10,035 nucleotides of DNA from Candidatus Doudnabacteria bacterium (GTDB lineage: Bacteria; Patescibacteriota; Doudnabacteria; UBA920). The position numbers and the translations under genes are program-made. The stretch is from the NCBI GenBank assembly GCA_023245915.1, contig JAHFJK010000013.1:1-10035 (forward strand). Reading direction: 5' to 3'. Below are positions 1 through 6,733 of the stretch, piece after piece; position 1 is the stretch's first letter, and each line of letters begins with the position of its first letter. The notes beneath the pieces are model-generated. The model did not search any database. It was not told where the DNA came from and saw only the letters and a list, made by a program, of their open reading frames with translations.

Positions 1-75
1 AAATTCTTTACTGAATACCAGAGACTATTGGAACAAACCAAAAGCCTCCAAACTACGGTTTCCCAACTGGCCTAA
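1..75 (+). CDS. C-terminal end of an upstream gene (partial)
   Basis: Frame 1 is open from the first base and gives 24 residues, reading KFFTEYQRLLEQTKSLQTTV then SQLA, before TAA at 73-75. The regular spacing of Leu, Gln and Thr suggests an amphipathic or coiled-coil helix at the end of a protein. The best support for a real gene end is that the stop codon lies exactly in the loop of a strong intrinsic terminator. The start is outside the window, and too little is visible to name a family or function. Confidence 0.6.
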   Translation, partial: KFFTEYQRLLEQTKSLQTTVSQLA

Positions 76-90
76 ACAGCCAGTTTTTTT
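65..90 (+). terminator. Intrinsic terminator of the upstream gene
   Basis: A perfect 7-bp stem, AACTGGC (65-71) with GCCAGTT (79-85), has a 7-nt loop and is followed by an unbroken T run to 90. The loop CTAAACA contains the TAA stop of the partial gene. Confidence 0.85.
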
Positions 91-129
91 ATGGCTATGA
101 GGCCCAGTGGGCAGTTACTTGACATACTA

Positions 130-158
130 TTGACAAAAGGCCAAAAATAATGTAAAAT
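130..158 (+). promoter_or_regulatory. Sigma-70-type promoter for the secreted-protein gene
   Basis: TTGACA (130-135), a 17-bp spacer and TAAAAT (153-158) match the consensus closely. A second TTGACA lies at 119-124 but is badly spaced for this -10 box. The predicted transcription start is near 165, which gives an untranslated leader of about 330 nt before the ATG at 498. An SD-like AAGGAGG at 226-232 has no start codon at usable distance. No other good promoter is visible between here and 498. Confidence 0.6.
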
Positions 159-253
159 TATATTTCTTAAAATGGCACTTTAGTAGCTATTTTACGATAA
201 AATAATAGACCTTTTTATCTATACCAAGGAGGATTTAAGAGAAGGAATTTACT

Positions 254-402
254 AACTTGTGGGAAAATTAGCGGTTCAAAAAATTTTAAGCTTCGATCCT
301 GACTGCCGTCAGGCAGGCTTGTGGAGAAGCTAAAATTTTTAGAAGATATTGTTCTCGACAAGCTCGAACAATATTGATTGAACCTTGTTTTTCCCACAAG
401 TT
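254..402. repeat. Palindromic element of about 150 bp with three-way-junction folding potential
   Basis: The ends form a perfect 14-bp inverted repeat, AACTTGTGGGAAAA (254-267) and its complement (389-402). Just inside is a second pair, GGTTCAA (273-279) with TTGAACC (378-384). Within that closed stem are two hairpin branches. Branch one is about 15 bp (280-294 with 326-339, one bulge) and is capped by the GC-rich palindromes at 298-316. Branch two is 9 bp, ATATTGTTC (346-354) with GAACAATAT (366-374). No convincing protein is encoded on either strand. It could be a MITE-like non-autonomous element or a structured leader RNA, since it lies inside the predicted transcript of the downstream gene. 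I see no clear target-site duplication at its edges. Confidence 0.6.
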
Positions 403-428
403 TTTGTAGTGGTTTTGTTTTGACTTAC

Positions 429-455
429 TCCGCGCTGGCACACGGCCTGCGCGGA
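429..455. repeat. GC-rich hairpin upstream of the secreted-protein gene
   Basis: TCCGCGC (429-435) and GCGCGGA (449-455) are perfect inverted arms around a 13-nt spacer that could add a further GG/CC pair (437-438 with 446-447). No T run follows, so it is not an intrinsic terminator. It lies 30 bp before the SD. It may be a dispersed palindromic repeat, an operator, or part of the leader fold. Confidence 0.5.
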
Positions 456-497
456 ATTCACCATTCACACCAAACTGTTTAGTTAGGAGAAAATTCG

Positions 498-1505
498 ATG
501 AAACTGATCACGGTCGTTAGTTTGCTGTTCGTTTTCGCCCCTCCCACGTTTGCCCAATCTACACCTCAACCTCCCGCAGTTCCTGCTCCGCCGTCTACGC
601 TGGCTGCAGCGCAGTTCTGCCCTGATGACACACTGTATTTTGCCAACTGGAACTTTGGGATGGCCAACAAGCTGTGTGTCACGGAAGGCGCGTCGCCCAA
701 ACTCCTATCTTCGTTTTACGGAGTTTATGGCGCGCAAAAAATTTTCCCCCTGGGTCCCGATTCGTTTTATGCTGTCGGGTTCGGAAAGGCTTACAAGCTA
801 ACTGCGGACCCAAATTATGGAACACAGTACGAATCTTGGCGCGTTCCAGGCGGCGGTTTCGTCTTCAACCCGAACCCAAACCCTTGGGAACAAAGTTTGT
901 CTTTCCATTTTCCCTCGGAGTACGACGGGTTGAAGGTATACTTCAACTGGCAGGGGCGGACATGGAATGAGCCTTTGCCTTTTGAGGATAGGTTTCGGTG
1001 CGCAAGCGTGGTACAGGCGAGTTCGGGTTATGAATTCTGTCTGAGTCCGGCTGAAGGGCACATTTTTCAGCCGTTGCCGAAAACTCCCTTCGATCGGCCC
1101 TATTCGGACGGAAAGGTCCTGTTGGCCGGACGTCAGCCAGTCAACATGGTTGCTCAAGGTGATTCGGTTTATGTTACCTTGGGAACCCGGTATGACTGTC
1201 CTACGACCCCAAGCGTCGGGCCTGTGAATTGCGCTGTCATTCCAGGCAAGCTCATCGCTCTCCGTCCCCAGGGCGCTGGGGTAGTTGAGGAGGTTTTGGT
1301 GGAGGGCATCGATGTTCTTAATGATGCCTACCAGAATCGGCTGGCCATTTCTTCCCAAGGCCTGTATTTCATCACCACCATGCGGCAAGGAAACGCCGGA
1401 GTTCCGGTTATCGGTTTCTATAGCTTCAGAACCCGGGGAACGTCGCTGATCATTGCGGGCAACGAGGGAGACTTCTTTTCCGCCCTCACAGTAGTTCCCA
1501 ACTGA
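498..1505 (+). CDS. Secreted protein of unknown function, 335 residues
   Basis: The product starts with a standard Sec signal peptide: Lys2, a hydrophobic core at about 4-14 and a TFA|Q cleavage site near residue 19. A Pro/Ala-rich spacer (about 21-36) follows, then one globular region. That region has six cysteines (41, 60, 168, 181, 234, 245), an even number that would suit disulfides outside the cytoplasm. It is rich in Gly, Tyr, Phe and Trp with many short beta-prone stretches such as KVYFNW, DSVYVTLGT and GLYFITTM, so a beta-propeller or other all-beta fold is possible; this is inference. I see no catalytic motif, membrane anchor or sorting signal. The start is supported by AGGAGA at 485-490, 7 nt before the ATG. 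It ends in TGA and is followed by a terminator, so it looks monocistronic. By eye the gene is more GC-rich than the flanking DNA and uses GC-ending codons more than the 2257 gene, which may mean recent transfer. I do not recognise the family. Confidence 0.85.
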   Translation: MKLITVVSLLFVFAPPTFAQSTPQPPAVPAPPSTLAAAQFCPDDTLYFANWNFGMANKLCVTEGASPKLLSSFYGVYGAQKIFPLGPDSFYAVGFGKAYKLTADPNYGTQYESWRVPGGGFVFNPNPNPWEQSLSFHFPSEYDGLKVYFNWQGRTWNEPLPFEDRFRCASVVQASSGYEFCLSPAEGHIFQPLPKTPFDRPYSDGKVLLAGRQPVNMVAQGDSVYVTLGTRYDCPTTPSVGPVNCAVIPGKLIALRPQGAGVVEEVLVEGIDVLNDAYQNRLAISSQGLYFITTMRQGNAGVPVIGFYSFRTRGTSLIIAGNEGDFFSALTVVPN

Positions 1506-1540
1506 TCCCTTCTTTTCTTTTAGACTTCTTTAATGAAGTC

Positions 1541-1586
1541 AACGCCGGTGCAGTTCTTTGAACTTTGCATCGGCGTTTTTATTTTG
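1541..1586 (+). terminator. Intrinsic terminator after the secreted-protein gene
   Basis: ACGCCGGTGCA (1542-1552) pairs with TGCATCGGCGT (1566-1576) with one G-T wobble. An inner AGTTC/GAACT pair closes a TTT loop, and a T-rich tail follows. A smaller perfect hairpin, GACTTC/GAAGTC (1523-1528 with 1535-1540), sits immediately upstream. Confidence 0.85.
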
Positions 1587-1634
1587 CTCAAAAAATAATG
1601 CCTTGATTTTAAGCTATTTAACAATACGTTTATC

Positions 1635-1643
1635 TGCTAATAT
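1635..1643 (+). promoter_or_regulatory. Possible extended -10 promoter of the 56-residue gene
   Basis: TGCTAATAT fits the extended -10 pattern TGnTATAAT with one mismatch. There is no good -35 at the right distance; TTGATT at 1603-1608 is too far away. The start would be near 1650, just before the SD, giving a leader of about 12 nt. The strong terminator just upstream makes a separate promoter likely. Confidence 0.35.
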
Positions 1644-1661
1644 CCTTAAAGAGGAGGGCTT

Positions 1662-1832
1662 ATGAACATCAGAGTTGAGTACGACGGCTATAATCGAATT
1701 TTTAAGTTAGTCGACAAAGGTATGTCTCACTTTTTTCAGGACGGAGAGACGTACTTGGTTGTTGTCGATGAGCCTAAAGTTCCCGACGCGCAGTCGACGC
1801 AATTAGTCCCTGGCGAGACTGTCACGGTTTAA
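1662..1832 (+). CDS. Small hypothetical protein, 56 residues
   Basis: The start is set by a strong SD, GAGGAGG (1651-1657), 4 nt before ATG 1662. The product reads MNIRVEYDGYNRIFKLVDKG at the start and ends LVPGETVTV. It has no signal peptide, no membrane segment and no cysteine, so it is probably cytoplasmic. It is acidic, with alternating hydrophobic and polar residues that suggest a small beta-rich fold. It has its own SD and a terminator directly after it, which supports a real gene despite its size. It shares the higher GC of the secreted-protein gene before it, so the two may have arrived together. The stop TAA (1830-1832) sits in the centre of a palindrome, ACGGTT-T-AACCGT (1824-1836). 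The family is not recognised. Confidence 0.7.
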   Translation: MNIRVEYDGYNRIFKLVDKGMSHFFQDGETYLVVVDEPKVPDAQSTQLVPGETVTV

Positions 1833-1859
1833 CCGTCATGACAACATACCCAAACCCAA

Positions 1860-1899
1860 GGCGCCGTTTTTCATCAAAGACGGCGCCGCATTATTTTTT
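1860..1899 (+). terminator. Intrinsic terminator after the 56-residue gene
   Basis: A perfect 8-bp GC-rich stem, GGCGCCGT (1860-1867) with ACGGCGCC (1880-1887), has a 12-nt loop and is followed by GCATTATTTTTT. Confidence 0.9.
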
Positions 1900-1909
1900 C
1901 CGCTTACCA

Positions 1910-1938
1910 TGGACAAAAAAAGTTAGATGTGCTATAAT
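1910..1938 (+). promoter_or_regulatory. Strong sigma-70-type promoter of the giant surface protein gene
   Basis: TGGACA (1910-1915), exactly 17 bp, and a perfect TATAAT (1933-1938) directly follow the preceding terminator. The predicted start is near 1945, giving a leader of about 312 nt before ATG 2257. This is the closest match to consensus in the window. Confidence 0.75.
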
Positions 1939-1944
1939 ATATGT

Positions 1945-2256
1945 ACAAGTTTTAAATTCGTTTTGTCATCCGCCAAAATCAGCGTTTGATAAAACCCGTA
2001 AAATCCCATTAGAAATTTTGGGGATTAGACATTCACCCCGTTAGAAATAACGGCAGAAACAAAAATATAAATTTGCCCACGAAAGTAATTTTCAAATTAA
2101 AATCAATTTGAAAGTTTCTAAGGGGGCAAGCCAAAACAAAAATTAAGACCGCTGATTTGTCGTCGATAGGTACGTTGAAAAAAATACGCTGAAAAATAGA
2201 TTCAGCGTGAAATTTGCGTACTAATCAGCGTATGATCTGCGGCAACCAAAACTAAA
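1945..2256 (+). promoter_or_regulatory. Structured 5' leader of the giant surface protein gene
   Basis: The leader holds several independent stem-loops. AATCCC (2002-2007) can pair with GGGATT (2021-2026). CCGTTA-GAAA-TAACGG (2038-2053) is a perfect hairpin with a GNRA tetraloop. TTGCCC/GGGCAA (2073-2078 with 2124-2129) encloses a perfect 9-bp stem, TTTCAAATT/AATTTGAAA (2090-2098 with 2105-2113). The 3' part is triply nested: CGCTGATT/AATCAGCG (2150-2157 with 2223-2230), GTACG/CGTAC (2170-2174 with 2217-2221) and ACGCTGAA/TTCAGCGT (2186-2193 with 2201-2208). No T run follows a stem, so no classic attenuator is visible. The structure ends 26 nt before the start codon and there is no SD, so control of translation initiation or mRNA stability is plausible. 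I match it to no riboswitch class. Confidence 0.55.
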
Positions 2257-5200
2257 ATGAATCCTTACGCTTATTCCAGAAGCCGGAGAAATTTTCCGGC
2301 CCAGAAGCCTGAAGCCAGCGGTGTTTCCACGCTTTCCGCGGTAAAATCCATTTTTACCGAAAAGATAAATACCGCTGTGGCTTTTGCCATAGTCTTGTTT
2401 GCTGCTGGCTCGGTTGCCAGTCTTTTAGCTATTGCTTACGCGGAAATAAGCAGTGGCGATTTTGCTCCCTTCTACAATAATCATCAGCTGCAAGCCAGGG
2501 TTTTGGGCGTGGCCTCTTATGGTTACAACCAGCCGGTCTGCGGCTACAATACCGCCAACTGTTTAAATCACATGCTCATCGGCTTTAACAACAAAGGCTG
2601 GCAGGTAAGGATAGATTATCAGTTAATGCCGGGCATTGTTGGCAGCATTCGCGTTAATGGCTGGCCGTTTATGCACAACATTACCGGCAGCGGTTCCGGC
2701 TATACCGGCTACGATTTAGTCCCCGGCAGGACTTATAACTTTATTCTGTATAAAAATGTCCGCGGCAGGTTAACCAGACTGACTAACTTAAGCTTGACCG
2801 CGCCGCCAGCTCCGCAACCCGAACCAGTGCCCGCGCCTCCGTCATATGGTTATATCGCTCCTGTGCCCGCGCCTCAGCCTCCATATCCACTACCTCCGGT
2901 TCCCCAACCCCCATATCCTTTGCCGCCGCCCCAAGCTCCCGCTCCCCGCATAGGCCAGCTTATTAACCTTAAAGAGACCATCTATTATGTGGGCGCGAAT
3001 GGTTTATACGGCATTCCCAGCGAATATGTGCTTAATTCCTGGGGATGGAATTATAACCAGGTGACAGAAGCTAATAGCGCGGAAAGAACTTTATCCCAAA
3101 TTGGCATCGTGCCCTCCCGCGACCCGGGCTGCAATAGCCCGGTGGACCAAATAGCGGGCAGGTGCGGATCGGTCACTACTGCCACATCTACGCAATACAC
3201 ATTAGCCTTCTATAATGCCGCAAGCCCGATTATACCAATAACATCCGCGACCTGCGGTACGAAAATTACTTTTAATGTCATCAACTATCCTTCCAGCCAA
3301 ATTTGGCTGACGCAGTATAAAAATGGATCAGCCACTTCGGCTTATTATGACCAAATAGACGCAATTCCTGACATCTACACCACGGTCTGCAACCAGGACG
3401 AAGGCATTTATGATAATTACGCTTATCCAATTGTAAACGGCCAGAAAGGCACAACCCCTCTAGGCTATACCCGTTTTACGGTTAACCCTTCAACCTCCGC
3501 CCAACCCAGTATTAAAATCACTTCGCCAAACGGAGGCGAGGTTTGGAATAAAGGCTCAATCTACGACATAAAATGGAACTCCAGCAATGTTTCCAAAATT
3601 TACATTAAGTTGCGCAAAGGCAGCGACACTTATAATGGAACATCAGGCGCTGTTTCCGGGGTTATTGATAATTTTGGCTCTTTTAGATGGACGGTGCCAA
3701 CAGACTTGCCTGATGGCAGCGACTATGCTATCAGGGTCTTGTCGGACAATGGCAGCGTTATAGATGACAGCGACGCGCCGTTTACTGTTGTTTCTTCCAC
3801 CACTACCTCCACCCCGGCCTCGATAGGATTTTATAAACCCAATAGTGTTATTCCTTTTTCTTCCGCTACTTGCGGAGAGACTATAATTTTCAGAGTTGAT
3901 AATATTAACAGCAACCAAGTCTGGTTGACGCAGTACAAAGACGGCGGCTCGGCGCCCTATTATGACAAGATTGATTTCGTGCCCGACACTTATACCACTG
4001 TTTGCGATCAGAACCACAATGACGCCGGCACTTATGTTAACTATGTCTACTCGTTGGTCAACGGCCAGAAAGGTCCGTTTTTGGGCTCAACCACGTTTAC
4101 AGTTAACGGTAACTCCTCGTCCAGTTCTCCCACTGCTTCGTTAAGCGCCAATAATCAAAAAAACATTAGTGTCAATGTCGGCGACAGCATAAACTACGTC
4201 TGGTCAGCGGTTAATGCCGACAGTGCGGATTCGGTTTGGTCATCGGACAAGGCCGACACCTGCGGCTTTTCCAACACCACGCAAAATGTGCCTTGGGTGG
4301 CGAACACCACTAGCGGCAGCAGGATAGCAACTGTCACCTCCTGCCAGACGGGCGTTACTTATACCATCATCTACCGAGCCAACAAAGCCGGTTTTTCTCC
4401 GGTGACCAGCGCTGTTACAGTTAAGGTTAATGGCGCGGCGACCGTTTTTGGTTCCCCAGCCTTCTACAAAAACGGTTCCAAAGTAACTGCCGTCACTTGC
4501 GGCGATGTTTACACCTTCCAAGTGGATGGCTACAGTGGAAACCAGGTCTGGCTGGAACAAACCAAAAATGGAGCATCTAATTATTCGGGTGTTTACAATC
4601 TCCCAAGCACCTATACTGCTGTATGCGGCAAAGATGAAGGAACCTATGTCATTAGCGTTTATTCAGTATCGAACGGGCAGAGGGGTTTAGCTCTTTTAGG
4701 CTATACGACTTTTACCATAAATACGGCTTCATCTACCACCAGTGCTGTAAGCATTAAAGTGCTATCGCCCAACGGAGGAGAGACTTGGCAGGCGGGAAAT
4801 CAATATACACTAAGCTGGAGCACACAAAATTTGCCTAATACCGCGCAGGTGGTGGTGGAAATCCAAAAGGGAAACACAGTAGTTAAGCGCTATTCAGGCG
4901 TTCCTAACACGGGTTCGCAGGCAATTTTGATGCCGGCAGATTTAGCCGTTGGAACCGACTATAAAGTAAACGTGGTTTATTATTATTCCAGTACCCAGGC
5001 TTACATTGACAGCAGTGATTCAAACTTTAGCATTCTGGAGGCGCAAACAAATTCGCTGGCTCCAACCGCGTCTTTAACGCTTAACGACCAAAAAAATATT
5101 ACTGTTAATGTAGGCGATACCATTAATTCAGTCTGGTCAGCAACCAATGCTGACAGCGCTGACTCGGTGTGGTCTTCGGATAAAGTTGACACCTGTAACT

Positions 5201-6681
5201 TCGCTGCGACAAATCAGAATGTGCCATGGGCGGCGAATGCCACCGGTGGAAATAAAACCACAACGGTTTTAGCCTGCCAAGCAGGAGTAACTTATACAAT
5301 TACCTATAGAGCTTACAAGTCTGGCTATACGCCCGTAACAGCTATAGCAACTTATAAAGTCAACGCAGCTTCAACGGGTGCATTGGCTATTACAACCACA
5401 GCTTTTTCATCGGGAGTTGTGGGGACAGCTTACTTAGGTAGTGTGGCGGCATCGGGAGGCTTGGTTCCTTATACTTTTAGTATAAATTACGGGCCTTTCC
5501 CCCCGGGTCTTACTTTGAGTTCGCAGGGGCAAATTTCCGGCACGCCTACGGTCGCGGGGACTTATAATTTTGGGATAGCGGTTACTGACGGCGTCGGTAA
5601 TAAAACTATTAAACCTCTCACTATTGTAATATCTAATTATGTTGCTACTGCTCCCCAACCACCACCTGGTTGCGTTTCCAATGCAAATTACACTTTTTCC
5701 AACAACGGCGGCCTTGTTTATGTTGGCAATACCTGGACATATTTTCTGTACGGTGGATGCCCCGGCGACAAGCTGGAAGTAACATACAGCCAGAATGACA
5801 GCCCGGTGAGCAGTGACAAACTGTTCATCTGCAGCGCGTTAACCAGTTCCTGCACCAAAGTTGGGACTTTTAGTTCCGCTGACATTGGCTCCTGGACAGA
5901 GAATATTTATATCAACGGGGTTTACAGAGGAGTAATAAGCTATACAGTCGCGGCTCCAATTTCAACAACGTCTCCTCCACCGAGCACTGCTTGCGTTTCT
6001 AATCCAAGCATTGCTTTTTCTTCCAACGGCGCGACACTTGTTGCAGCCAGGGATGCGTGGAAGTTTACCATGACCAATGCCTGTCCCGGAGATAAACTGG
6101 AAGTCGGAGACATAACCAAAAATTATTTTGCTTATGACCCAAATGACATACACAAAAAGTTGTTTATTTGCTCGGTAGCCGCAGGCGCTACGGCTTGTGA
6201 TTATTCGGCCATTCCCCAAAGCGGCGATGTGGGTAATTGGTATGAATATGTTTACGTCAATGGCGGTTACAGGACCGCGGTAACGTTTATGGTCAGCGCG
6301 CCAGCATCGACTCCGCCTCCGCCACCCGCACCTCCAACCCCTCCCCCTCCCCCCTCCGGCCCTTATTCTTCATCCTGCTTATCCAACCCCAGCTACAGCT
6401 TTTCCAGTAATGGCGGATATATTTCTGTGGGCAGTTCCTGGACATATTCACTGACTGGCGGGTGCGCGGGCGACAAGCTGGAAGTAACTTACAGCCACAA
6501 CGGCGGTCCGACAAGCAGCAGTAAACTTTTTATCTGCAGTGTGCCAACCTCAAGCGGAGCTGTGCCTTACACTTCCTGTACCAGCTCTGCCACTGTCAAC
6601 TCCGGTGATGCAGGTTCCTGGCTGGAATACGTCTATATCAATGGAGTGTATAAAGGTTTTGTCAATTTTACAGTCTATTAG
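2257..6681 (+). CDS. Giant modular surface protein, 1474 residues
   Basis: A basic N-terminus of about 40 residues precedes one hydrophobic segment (about 41-62) ending AIAYA|E, so it is either a signal anchor or a long Sec signal cut after residue 62. The rest should be outside the cell. Modules by residue: N-terminal unit with Cys95 and Cys102 (78-180); Pro-rich stretch (182-230); 'YYVG' unit (236-300); A1 (316-410); B1 (418-511); A2 (523-617); C1 (625-726); A3 (735-822); B2 (832-928); C2 (936-1036); putative-Ig (He_PIG-like) unit (1042-1127); D1 (1139-1231), D2 (1246-1347), D3 (1374-1474), with Pro-rich linkers around the D units. B units carry the SPNGGE..W motif of the Kre9/Knh1-like Ser-Thr family. 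A, C and D units each carry conserved cysteines, probably disulfides. There is no LPXTG or other C-terminal sorting signal. The start is the first ATG after an in-frame TGA (2233-2235) and has no SD. The likely role is attachment or surface structure; this is inferred from architecture only. It ends in TAG before a bidirectional terminator. Confidence 0.9.
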   Translation: MNPYAYSRSRRNFPAQKPEASGVSTLSAVKSIFTEKINTAVAFAIVLFAAGSVASLLAIAYAEISSGDFAPFYNNHQLQARVLGVASYGYNQPVCGYNTANCLNHMLIGFNNKGWQVRIDYQLMPGIVGSIRVNGWPFMHNITGSGSGYTGYDLVPGRTYNFILYKNVRGRLTRLTNLSLTAPPAPQPEPVPAPPSYGYIAPVPAPQPPYPLPPVPQPPYPLPPPQAPAPRIGQLINLKETIYYVGANGLYGIPSEYVLNSWGWNYNQVTEANSAERTLSQIGIVPSRDPGCNSPVDQIAGRCGSVTTATSTQYTLAFYNAASPIIPITSATCGTKITFNVINYPSSQIWLTQYKNGSATSAYYDQIDAIPDIYTTVCNQDEGIYDNYAYPIVNGQKGTTPLGYTRFTVNPSTSAQPSIKITSPNGGEVWNKGSIYDIKWNSSNVSKIYIKLRKGSDTYNGTSGAVSGVIDNFGSFRWTVPTDLPDGSDYAIRVLSDNGSVIDDSDAPFTVVSSTTTSTPASIGFYKPNSVIPFSSATCGETIIFRVDNINSNQVWLTQYKDGGSAPYYDKIDFVPDTYTTVCDQNHNDAGTYVNYVYSLVNGQKGPFLGSTTFTVNGNSSSSSPTASLSANNQKNISVNVGDSINYVWSAVNADSADSVWSSDKADTCGFSNTTQNVPWVANTTSGSRIATVTSCQTGVTYTIIYRANKAGFSPVTSAVTVKVNGAATVFGSPAFYKNGSKVTAVTCGDVYTFQVDGYSGNQVWLEQTKNGASNYSGVYNLPSTYTAVCGKDEGTYVISVYSVSNGQRGLALLGYTTFTINTASSTTSAVSIKVLSPNGGETWQAGNQYTLSWSTQNLPNTAQVVVEIQKGNTVVKRYSGVPNTGSQAILMPADLAVGTDYKVNVVYYYSSTQAYIDSSDSNFSILEAQTNSLAPTASLTLNDQKNITVNVGDTINSVWSATNADSADSVWSSDKVDTCNFAATNQNVPWAANATGGNKTTTVLACQAGVTYTITYRAYKSGYTPVTAIATYKVNAASTGALAITTTAFSSGVVGTAYLGSVAASGGLVPYTFSINYGPFPPGLTLSSQGQISGTPTVAGTYNFGIAVTDGVGNKTIKPLTIVISNYVATAPQPPPGCVSNANYTFSNNGGLVYVGNTWTYFLYGGCPGDKLEVTYSQNDSPVSSDKLFICSALTSSCTKVGTFSSADIGSWTENIYINGVYRGVISYTVAAPISTTSPPPSTACVSNPSIAFSSNGATLVAARDAWKFTMTNACPGDKLEVGDITKNYFAYDPNDIHKKLFICSVAAGATACDYSAIPQSGDVGNWYEYVYVNGGYRTAVTFMVSAPASTPPPPPAPPTPPPPPSGPYSSSCLSNPSYSFSSNGGYISVGSSWTYSLTGGCAGDKLEVTYSHNGGPTSSSKLFICSVPTSSGAVPYTSCTSSATVNSGDAGSWLEYVYINGVYKGFVNFTVY

Positions 6682-6702
6682 ACCTTTGCTGCGTTACCAA
6701 TT

Positions 6703-6733
6703 AAAAACGCTTCCGTTTACGGGAGCGTTTTTT
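6703..6733. terminator. Bidirectional terminator between convergent genes
   Basis: AACGCTTCCG (6706-6715) pairs with CGGGAGCGTT (6720-6729) through one wobble around a TTTA loop. Five A's precede and a T run (6728-6733) follows, so it can end transcripts from both strands. The TAA of the minus-strand gene (6719-6717) lies in the loop. Only 35 bp separate the two coding regions. Confidence 0.85.

Noticed and set aside
259..333. A 24-codon GTG frame inside the palindromic element, possible leader peptide
   Set aside because: The best SD is poorly spaced (about 12 nt), the sequence only translates the inverted repeats, and no regulatory codon run or attenuator is visible.
215..468. Two 60-codon minus-strand frames in the leader of the secreted-protein gene
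   Set aside because: They are translations of palindromic repeats, overlap each other in different frames, and have no SD or protein-like features.
798..1388. A 196-codon minus-strand frame
   Set aside because: It lies wholly antisense to a gene with a signal peptide, SD and terminator, and has no protein-like features or SD of its own.
1502..1505. Possible TGA recoding, as in Gracilibacteria or SR1
   Set aside because: No in-frame TGA occurs inside any supported gene. The TGA ending the secreted-protein gene is followed shortly by a terminator, which fits a normal stop.
1838..2044. A 68-codon plus-strand frame
   Set aside because: It runs straight through the terminator at 1860-1899 and the strong promoter at 1910-1938, so it is a chance frame.
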